Of a DNA stretch of 64,000 nucleotides, positions 42,372 to 64,000 are shown in pieces. The stretch lies in assembly GCF_900105515.1 (NCBI RefSeq), contig NZ_FNSY01000001.1, forward strand, positions 3,348,001-3,412,000. The letters run 5' to 3'. Position 1 is the first letter of the stretch, and each line of letters starts with the position of its first letter. The notes under the pieces are model-generated. The model saw only the letters and a list, made by a program, of their open reading frames with translations. It was not told where the DNA came from and ran no database searches. The translations under genes and the position numbers were made by a program. Source of the stretch: Streptomyces sp. 2131.1 (lineage in GTDB: Bacteria; Actinomycetota; Actinomycetes; Streptomycetales; Streptomycetaceae).

Positions 42372-43753
42372 GCCTGGCCCCCCACCCCGGCGACGGCCGT
42401 CCGGCTCCCGAAGAGCTCCGGCTCGGTGGACCGGACCGGCCCGGCGATGGCACGGGCGATGTCGGCGGGCACCGAGTGGTCGAGGCGGAGGTCGTCCAGC
42501 CAGGCCGCGTCGGCGTCGTAGTGCGCGAGGAACGGGCGCCCGACGAGCTTCGGGTCGCGCGCCTGCATCATGCGCAGCTGGAAGAACAGCCCCTCGGCCT
42601 TCTCGACGACCCCGTCGACGGCCACCTTGCCGGGCGTCGCGGACATCACAGGGCCGCGCACCGTACGGGCGAGGCCGGGCAGCGTCGCGTAGGCGTCCCG
42701 GTAGATCTCCGCCGCCCGCGCGAGGGGCACCCTGAAGTAGTCGTACGGGCCGGTGTCGCGCTCCACGAACATGTAGTACGGCACGGCGCCGACGGCCAGT
42801 TCGGCCCGCCACATCCGCGCCCACACGTCGGCTTCGTCGTTGACCTTCGCGATCAACGGGGCCTGGCAGTAGACCAGCGCGCCGGTGGACCGGATGCGGG
42901 CGACGGCGCGTCGGGCGAGGTCGGTCTCCAGCTCGCGCGGGTGGCTGAAGTGCGCCATCACGGCGAGGTTCCGGCCGGTGGCGACGACCTCCTCGAACAG
43001 CCGCAGCACGTCGTCGGCGTCCGGGTCGGTGACGTACCGCTGCGGCCAGTAGGCCACGGACTTCGTCCCGATCCGGATCGTGCGCACGCTGTCCAGCGAC
43101 AGCAGCGGCTCCAGGTGGGTGCGCAGCCGCGCGGTGGACATCACCATCGGGTCGCCGCCGGTCACGAGCACGTCGCCGGCGTCCGGGTGCGTCTCCAAGT
43201 ACGAGATCAGGCCACGCGGGTCCGGTGCGGCGAACCGCAGTTCGCTGTCGCCGACGAACTGCGCCCAGCGGAAGCAGTACGTGCAGTACGAGTGGCAGGT
43301 CTGGCCCTGGCTCGGGAAGTACAGCACCGTCTCGCGGTACTTGTGCTGGAGGCCCGGGAGTTCGACGCCGTCGCGGGTGGGGACGTTGAGCTCCTTCTGC
43401 CCGGACGGGTGCGGGTTGAGCCGGCCGCGTATCTGCTGCACCAGGGCCCGCAGCGCGACCTTGCCGGAGGGGTCCGCGGAGAGCTTGGCCAGATCGCGTT
43501 CGTTCTGCCCGCTCAGCATCCCCTTCTGCGGGAAGACCAGCTGGAACATCGGGTCGTCGGGGATGCGGTCCCAGTCGATCAGCTGCGACAGGACGTACTC
43601 GTTGACCCGGAAGGGCAGCACCATCGACACGAGCCGGACGGTCTCCCGTATGTCGGCGGGCAGGCCGTGGCGGTCGGCGATCTCGTCGAGCTGCCGTGGT
43701 CCGTAGGCGCGGAACCGTGCCGCCTCGGCAGGATCGGTTGCCAGCAGGGACAT
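42368..43753 (-). CDS. KamA-family radical SAM 2,3-aminomutase
   Basis: A 461-residue radical SAM, PLP-dependent aminomutase. The FeS-cluster Cys residues are C153, C157 and C160 in CHSYCTYC, and the PLP Lys is K376 in SATPGK. Family members shift an alpha-amino group to the beta carbon. In lysine 2,3-aminomutase two Asp residues (D293 and D330 of the Clostridium enzyme) bind the lysine side chain; by my alignment these positions are Arg332 and Ser371 here. A basic residue suits an acidic substrate such as glutamate, as for the glutamate 2,3-aminomutase in incednine biosynthesis. GGAGGAA precedes the ATG. EpmB-type function is excluded by the biosynthetic setting. Confidence 0.9.
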   Translation of the reverse strand: MSLLATDPAEAARFRAYGPRQLDEIADRHGLPADIRETVRLVSMVLPFRVNEYVLSQLIDWDRIPDDPMFQLVFPQKGMLSGQNERDLAKLSADPSGKVALRALVQQIRGRLNPHPSGQKELNVPTRDGVELPGLQHKYRETVLYFPSQGQTCHSYCTYCFRWAQFVGDSELRFAAPDPRGLISYLETHPDAGDVLVTGGDPMVMSTARLRTHLEPLLSLDSVRTIRIGTKSVAYWPQRYVTDPDADDVLRLFEEVVATGRNLAVMAHFSHPRELETDLARRAVARIRSTGALVYCQAPLIAKVNDEADVWARMWRAELAVGAVPYYMFVERDTGPYDYFRVPLARAAEIYRDAYATLPGLARTVRGPVMSATPGKVAVDGVVEKAEGLFFQLRMMQARDPKLVGRPFLAHYDADAAWLDDLRLDHSVPADIARAIAGPVRSTEPELFGSRTAVAGVGGQA

Positions 43754-44110
43754 GCGGATATTCCTCCAGCCTGGTGCCCGGCAGTCCGAGCGTCTGCTCG
43801 AACACGATGCCGATGCTAGGGACGTGAATCGGCCACCGGACCCCAGAACCGACCCCAGCCGGACCCTTACGAACAGCCGCCACCCCTGCGGGTTTTCCGC
43901 GGCTCCCGGGCATGGCGAAGCCGCCCAGGAGCGACGGGGGACGCGCTCCTGGACGGCTGCTTTCGGACCCCTTGAGGGGTGGGTGTTACGGGCGGGAACG
44001 GCGTTACGCGACCCCCGCGCGGGTGGAGGTTACGCCCGGCCCCGCGCGGGAACGGCGCTACGCGAGCCCCGCGCGGGTGGAGGTTACGCCCGGCCCGCGC
44101 GGGAACGGCG
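43754..44110. other. 357-base intergenic region with hairpin and direct repeats
   Basis: Between the aminomutase start and the MFS stop. No convincing gene is seen. It contains the stem-loop at 43920-43957 and the 53-54-bp direct repeats from 43992, both listed separately. The aminomutase promoter should be in here. Confidence 0.6.
43920..43957. terminator. 14-bp stem-loop upstream of the aminomutase gene
   Basis: CCAGGAGCG (43925-43933) pairs with CGCTCCTGG (43944-43952) with a 10-base loop, extended outward by GCCG/CGGC after one mismatch. It is a probable terminator of the MFS transcript or an attenuator of the aminomutase operon; no T-run follows. Confidence 0.5.
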
Positions 44111-44123
44111 CTACGCGAGCCCC
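43992..44123. repeat. 53-54-bp direct repeats, two full and one partial copy
   Basis: Copies start at 43992, 44046 and 44099 with the shared opening GCGGGAACGGCG. The first two are nearly identical over their whole length. The third keeps only about 25 bases and forms the last codons of the MFS gene. Each full unit includes GTGGAGGTTACGCCCGGCC. Confidence 0.85.
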
Positions 44124-45742
44124 GTGCCCGGCTCCTGCACGCCCGCCGTCGAGGACTGCGCGGCAGCCCCTTCGCCCTCGGCCGGCTCGGTCGCCTTCGC
44201 GTTGTCCTGCTGTACGGATCGCAGCCCGACGAGTGCCACGACGGCGGCCCCGGCCATCACGACCGCGCCGGCCACGGATGCCGCGTGCACCTCGGTGGTG
44301 AAGGCGGAACGGGCCGCGTCCACGAGGTTCCCGCCGGCCTCGCCGGGCAGCCGGGCCGCCGCCGCGAGCGCGCCGCCGATCGTCTCGCGCGCCGCGTCCA
44401 GCGCGCTGTCCGGCACTCTGGCGGGGTCGTCCAGCGCGGAGCTGTTGCGGTAGGCGGTGGCGCCGATGGAGCCGAGTACGGCGACGCCGAGGGCGCCGCC
44501 CAGCTCCTGGCAGGTCTGGAGCAGCGCGGACGCGGTGCCGGCGCGCTCCGGCGGCACCTGGCCGACGACGAGTTCGGTGACCAGGGTGAGGACGGGGGTG
44601 AGGCCGACCGCGAGGGCGATGATGCCGATCAGGATCAGCACGAGGCCGTCCTCGTCCGGCACCTGGGTGAGCATCAGCAGCGCGACGGTGGCCAGCCCGA
44701 AGCCGCTCGCGATGATGACGGCCGGGCGGATCGTCCGGACGAGCACCGTCGCCAGGGGCACGACCGCGCCGACCGCGATGGTCCCCGGGATCGTCCACAG
44801 CGCGGACTTCAGGGCGCTCATCCCGAGCACGGACTGCATGTACTGCGTGGAGAACAACGAGTACCCGACGAGGGTGAAGCAGGCCAGCATGTTGACGGTC
44901 ACCGAGGCGCCGAACGCCCGGTTCCGGAACAGCGACACGTCGATCATCGGGTCGGCGCTGGTGCGCTGACGGCGCAGGAACATCGGGACGAAGGCGAGCC
45001 CGACGACGATCGCGACGACGTACGGAATCGTGAACCCGTCCACGGCGATCTTCTTGAACCCGTAGACGACCGGCAGGATCGCGGCCAGCGAGAGCACGGC
45101 GCTCACCAGGTCGAACTTCCCGGCGGCGGGGTCCTTGAACTCCGGCAGCAGGAACGGCCCCGCGACCAGCAGCAGCACCATCACCGGCACGTTGATCAGG
45201 AACACCGACCCCCACCAGAACCCGGCCAGCAGCGCCCCGCTGACCACGGGCCCGAGCGCCGCGCCCGCCGCCATGCCCGTCGACCACACCGCGATGGCGG
45301 TACGCCGCTGGGTCTGCTCCCGGAACAGGTTCCGGATCAGCGCCAGCGTCGACGGCATCAGCGTCGCCCCGCCGATGCCCTGGAACGCCCGGGCGCTGAT
45401 CACCATCTCCGGGCTGTTGGCGTACGCGGCGAGCAGCGAACCGCCGCCGAAGACCACGGCCCCGATCAGCAGCAGCCGCCGGCGCCCGATGCGGTCGCCG
45501 AGGGCGCCCATGGTGAGCAGGACGCCGGCGAGCACGAAGCCGTAGATGTCGATCATCCACAGCTGCTGGCTGCCGGACGGCCGCAGCTCCTCGCTGATGG
45601 ACGGGATCGCGAAGTAGAGGACGGTCAGGTCCATGGAGACGAGCAGCACGGGCAGGAGCAGAACGCCGAGGGCGATCCATTCCTTCCGGCCCGCTCTGGC
45701 CTCCGGTCCGGTAGGTGCGTTCTCGCTCTGGGAGCTGGTCAT
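44111..45742 (-). CDS. MFS drug-efflux transporter, DHA2 (EmrB/QacA) type
   Basis: A 543-residue membrane protein with about 14 hydrophobic helices. LTMGALGDRIGRRRLLL is the family A-type motif after helix 2, and GPVVSGALLAGFWWGSVFLINVP is the DHA2-type motif C region. Such pumps export drugs by proton antiport, and in PKS clusters they commonly export the product and give self-resistance. The ATG at 45742 has only a weak ribosome site. The gene's 3' end is made from a partial copy of a repeat. Confidence 0.9.
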   Translation of the reverse strand: MTSSQSENAPTGPEARAGRKEWIALGVLLLPVLLVSMDLTVLYFAIPSISEELRPSGSQQLWMIDIYGFVLAGVLLTMGALGDRIGRRRLLLIGAVVFGGGSLLAAYANSPEMVISARAFQGIGGATLMPSTLALIRNLFREQTQRRTAIAVWSTGMAAGAALGPVVSGALLAGFWWGSVFLINVPVMVLLLVAGPFLLPEFKDPAAGKFDLVSAVLSLAAILPVVYGFKKIAVDGFTIPYVVAIVVGLAFVPMFLRRQRTSADPMIDVSLFRNRAFGASVTVNMLACFTLVGYSLFSTQYMQSVLGMSALKSALWTIPGTIAVGAVVPLATVLVRTIRPAVIIASGFGLATVALLMLTQVPDEDGLVLILIGIIALAVGLTPVLTLVTELVVGQVPPERAGTASALLQTCQELGGALGVAVLGSIGATAYRNSSALDDPARVPDSALDAARETIGGALAAAARLPGEAGGNLVDAARSAFTTEVHAASVAGAVVMAGAAVVALVGLRSVQQDNAKATEPAEGEGAAAQSSTAGVQEPGTGLA

Positions 45743-45941
45743 GGAGACGGTCCAATGCTGGGGGGACGGGACGTACGTATCAGTGAACGGAAGTACTGGC
45801 GCGTAGGGGCCCCGCGCGCAAGGGAACAGGGGTACAGACAGGGCCCCGAATAGGGGTCCGTGACGCCCGCGCCCGGGTAGGAAAGGCGCCTGCGGCCGTG
45901 TGCTGTAATCGGCGCCGGCATGCGGATGAGGGGGTACGTGG

Positions 45942-46439
45942 ATGGGTGTCCGGGGTGCACGTGCGGCGGGGGCGGTGCTCGTGGTGGCGGCGATCCTGCC
46001 GGCGGCGTGGTTCGGTGGTGACGGTGATGCCGGCGAGGACCGCACGACGGCCGCGGTCGAGGCCGCCCGGGCCTACCAGCAGGCCCAGTTGGACATGGAC
46101 TGGGAAGCCGCGTGCGAGGCCATCACCGACCGCCTGCGGCGGCGCTGGGAGGCCGACACGATCGCCGAGTGCGTCGCCGTCAGGGGCGTCCCCCGGATCA
46201 ACGACGGCTCGGGCGCCCGGGTGACCACGGGCGAGCCGATCGACCTCCCGGCATCCGGCGTCCACCCCGCGGGCATCGGCCTGCGGGTTTCCCTGGGCCC
46301 CATAGGGAACGGCGTGACCATCGACACGGCACACCGCGTCGTGCCCGGCGAGGACGGCACCTGGCTGATCGACCAGTCGGTCAACCTTTCCGAAGACACG
46401 GACACGGTGGCGGTACGCAAGGCACTCACGCGCAAGTAG
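45942..46439 (+). CDS. hypothetical secreted or membrane-anchored protein
   Basis: A 165-residue protein of unknown family. One hydrophobic segment at the N terminus (about residues 9-25) follows basic residues, so it is probably exported or anchored; no lipobox Cys is present. The rest (about 35-160) resembles NTF2-like or DUF4878-type small extracellular domains in layout (a helix AYQQAQLDMDWEAACEAI, then strands). GAGGGGG lies 8 bases before the ATG. It is divergent from the efflux MFS. The role is unknown. Confidence 0.65.
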   Translation: MGVRGARAAGAVLVVAAILPAAWFGGDGDAGEDRTTAAVEAARAYQQAQLDMDWEAACEAITDRLRRRWEADTIAECVAVRGVPRINDGSGARVTTGEPIDLPASGVHPAGIGLRVSLGPIGNGVTIDTAHRVVPGEDGTWLIDQSVNLSEDTDTVAVRKALTRK

Positions 46440-46505
46440 GTCCGAGGGCGCGGAGCGCGACCCCGGTCGCCATACAGACCGAGCAGGTGCGAGGGAGGCG
46501 CCCGC

Positions 46506-48098
46506 TCACTCCTCCGCCACCAGCGCCGCCAGGGCGCGGCGGTCCGTCTTGCCGTTCGGGGTGAGGGGGAGGGACGGGGTCAGGGAGACCTTGCGGGGGA
46601 CCATGTAGTCGGGGAGGGTCTGCTTGCAGAAGGCGCTCAGGGCCACCGGCTGGGCGTCGAAGCCGTGGGCCGGGACGACGTACGCGTACAGCTCCGGGTC
46701 CTCGCCGGGGCGCGGGCGGACCACGACCGCCGCGGCCTCCACGCCGGGGAACTCCAGGAGCCGGCGCTCGATCTCGCCCAGTTCGACGCGGTTGCCGCGC
46801 ATCTTGACCTGGAGGTCGGAGCGGCCGACGAAGTACAGCTCGCCGCTCTCGCCCCGGTACGCCAGGTCGCTGGACTTGTAGACGACCTGGCCGGAGCGGG
46901 GGTTGAGGGGGTCCGGGACGAGAACGGACCGGGTGGCCTCGGGGTCGTCCCAGTAGCCGGTGAAGAGGGACGGGCCGCGCAGGTGGATCTCGCCCACCTC
47001 GCCCGGCTCGTCGACCGGGCGGCCCTCCTCGTCGAGCAGCAGCATCTCCGCGCCCGGGTAGGCGAAGCCGATGGAGAGCTTGTCGATGTTCTCGGGCAGC
47101 GGGTTCGGCACATCGGTGAGGGAGAACGCCATCGCCTCGGTCGGGCCGAAGCAGTTCACCACCCGGACCCGGTCCAGCAGCGTTTGCAGTTGACGCAGCT
47201 CGGGAAGCGGGAACGCCTCACCGGAGAACAGGACCCCGCGGATCTGCCCGGACAGGGCCGCGAGGCCGGCCGCTTCGTGGCGCAGCACCGGCCGCCAGAT
47301 GGACGGCACCCCGTCGACCTGCGTGGCCCCCGTGTCCGCGAGGAACTTCAGGAACCGGCGCGGCCAGTGCATGAGTTCGCGCGGTACGGGAATGAGCTGC
47401 GCCCCCGAGCCCAGGGCGAGCCCGATGTCGAGGAGCGCGAAGTCGAACTGGAGCGGGGACGTCGTCGCGAGCCGGTCCTGCGGCGTGACGATGGAGTGCC
47501 GCAGCATGCCCCGGTAGAAGGAGAGCACCCCGCGGTGGCTCATCACGACGCCCTTGGGGCGGCCCGTGGTGCCCGAGGTGAAGATCATGTACGCGGCGTC
47601 GGTGGTGACGGCCTCACGGCGGTGCCGGGTGCGCGCCACCGGGACGCGCTCCACGGTCACGCCGTCCGGGCCGAAACGGGCCGTGCCGACGGTCGAAGGG
47701 ATGCCCTCGCGGGTGCCCTTCAGCGTCTGGAGGTGCAGCGCCGGTTCCGCCGTGTCGATGATCGTACGGAGGCGGGGGTCGGGGACGTCGGGGCTCACCG
47801 GGATGAAGGTGAGCCCGAGCATCGAGCAGGCCAGCAGCGCGGCCACGGCGGCGGCCGAGTTGTCGCTCTCCAGGACGACCCGGTCACCGATGTCGAGGCC
47901 GAGGGAGTCCAGGGTGACCGCGTAGTCGTGGGCCCTGCGCTCCAGTTGGCGGTAACTGAGGACCCGGTGCGAACCGTCCTCCGCCGCCTCCCAGGCCGCC
48001 GGGCTGTCCGGCGCGGTGCGGGCCGCGGCCAGCATGAATTCGTGGATGCGCTCGGCCGGCGCGCCGACCGCCGCCGGGTGCTCCGTGCTCAGGCTCAT
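46506..48098 (-). CDS. second stand-alone adenylation enzyme (VinM-like candidate)
   Basis: A 530-residue adenylation protein. Core motifs are complete: [43 protein letters not shown] and TPNGKTDRR with the catalytic Lys. The [14 protein letters not shown] segment supplies the Asp for a substrate amino group. VinM-type enzymes add alanine or a similar small amino acid to the beta-aminoacyl-ACP as a protecting group. GGAGG precedes the ATG. It lies 43 bases after the giant PKS gene on the same strand, so the two are co-transcribed, supporting a role in starter supply for that PKS. Confidence 0.88.
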   Translation of the reverse strand: MSLSTEHPAAVGAPAERIHEFMLAAARTAPDSPAAWEAAEDGSHRVLSYRQLERRAHDYAVTLDSLGLDIGDRVVLESDNSAAAVAALLACSMLGLTFIPVSPDVPDPRLRTIIDTAEPALHLQTLKGTREGIPSTVGTARFGPDGVTVERVPVARTRHRREAVTTDAAYMIFTSGTTGRPKGVVMSHRGVLSFYRGMLRHSIVTPQDRLATTSPLQFDFALLDIGLALGSGAQLIPVPRELMHWPRRFLKFLADTGATQVDGVPSIWRPVLRHEAAGLAALSGQIRGVLFSGEAFPLPELRQLQTLLDRVRVVNCFGPTEAMAFSLTDVPNPLPENIDKLSIGFAYPGAEMLLLDEEGRPVDEPGEVGEIHLRGPSLFTGYWDDPEATRSVLVPDPLNPRSGQVVYKSSDLAYRGESGELYFVGRSDLQVKMRGNRVELGEIERRLLEFPGVEAAAVVVRPRPGEDPELYAYVVPAHGFDAQPVALSAFCKQTLPDYMVPRKVSLTPSLPLTPNGKTDRRALAALVAEE

Positions 48099-48141
48099 CG
48101 GCCCGCCTCCTGCGCTCGTCGGGGTGTGTGGCGTTCAACAG

Positions 48142-64000
<15,859 letters not shown>

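Noticed and set aside
42368..43753. Plain lysine 2,3-aminomutase making beta-lysine
   Set aside because: The two Asp residues that bind the lysine side chain are not present at the aligned positions, so I do not name lysine as substrate.
43992..44123. CRISPR array
   Set aside because: The repeats are adjacent without unique spacers and there are no cas genes.

Overview
High-GC actinomycete DNA, almost certainly Streptomyces: dense genes, strong third-position GC, ECF41 sigma factor, AfsA-type and SARP/LuxR-ATPase regulators, an in-frame TTA codon and an exact Streptomyces-type parS palindrome. No rRNA, tRNA, CRISPR, IS or phage genes were seen. The right edge cuts a giant polyketide synthase (PKS) gene.

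Left flank (1-10.2 kb): general chromosomal genes. These are a DUF1266 protein, an OmpR-type two-component pair, an amidohydrolase, a DUF2797 protein, an ECF41 sigma factor with an FAD oxidoreductase beside it, a stand-alone HypE-like protein lacking the usual Cys tail, and a GPH-type MFS transporter.

Regulatory block (10.4-25.2 kb): a plus-strand operon of AfsA-like protein, SARP-ATPase, LuxR-ATPase and an AMP-ligase-like protein whose catalytic motifs have decayed. Then come, on the minus strand, a large LuxR regulator and a polyprenyl-synthase-like protein with lost Asp-rich motifs. A metallophosphoesterase and a phosphopantetheinyl transferase (PPTase) are divergent, followed by a small membrane protein and another LuxR-type regulator.

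Operon T (25.2-36.2 kb, minus strand, mostly overlapping stop/start codons): fatty acyl-AMP ligase, acyl-CoA-dehydrogenase-like enzyme, ACP, KS-AT-ACP PKS, KAS III-like enzyme, FkbH-like glyceryl transferase/phosphatase, second ACP, second PPTase. The combination matches the logic of 3-acyl-tetronate (RK-682-type) biosynthesis: a beta-ketoacyl-ACP condensed with glyceryl-ACP.

Region M (36.3-64 kb): a stand-alone acyltransferase, a secreted PQQ-type quinoprotein, two stand-alone adenylation enzymes, a discrete ACP, an aminotransferase, a KamA-family radical SAM aminomutase whose lysine-side-chain residues are changed, a drug-efflux MFS, and the 3' part of a modular PKS (three KS-AT-DH-KR-ACP modules, all malonyl-type, then a thioesterase). 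This resembles the beta-amino-acid starter machinery of polyene macrolactams such as vicenistatin and incednine, and the visible modules would build a conjugated triene-like end. The expected dipeptide-removing peptidase is not in the window.

The main possibility worth pursuing is one locus that joins acyl-tetronate and beta-amino-acid macrolactam chemistry, either as two neighbouring products or as a hybrid. The product is inference; the gene content and motifs are read directly.
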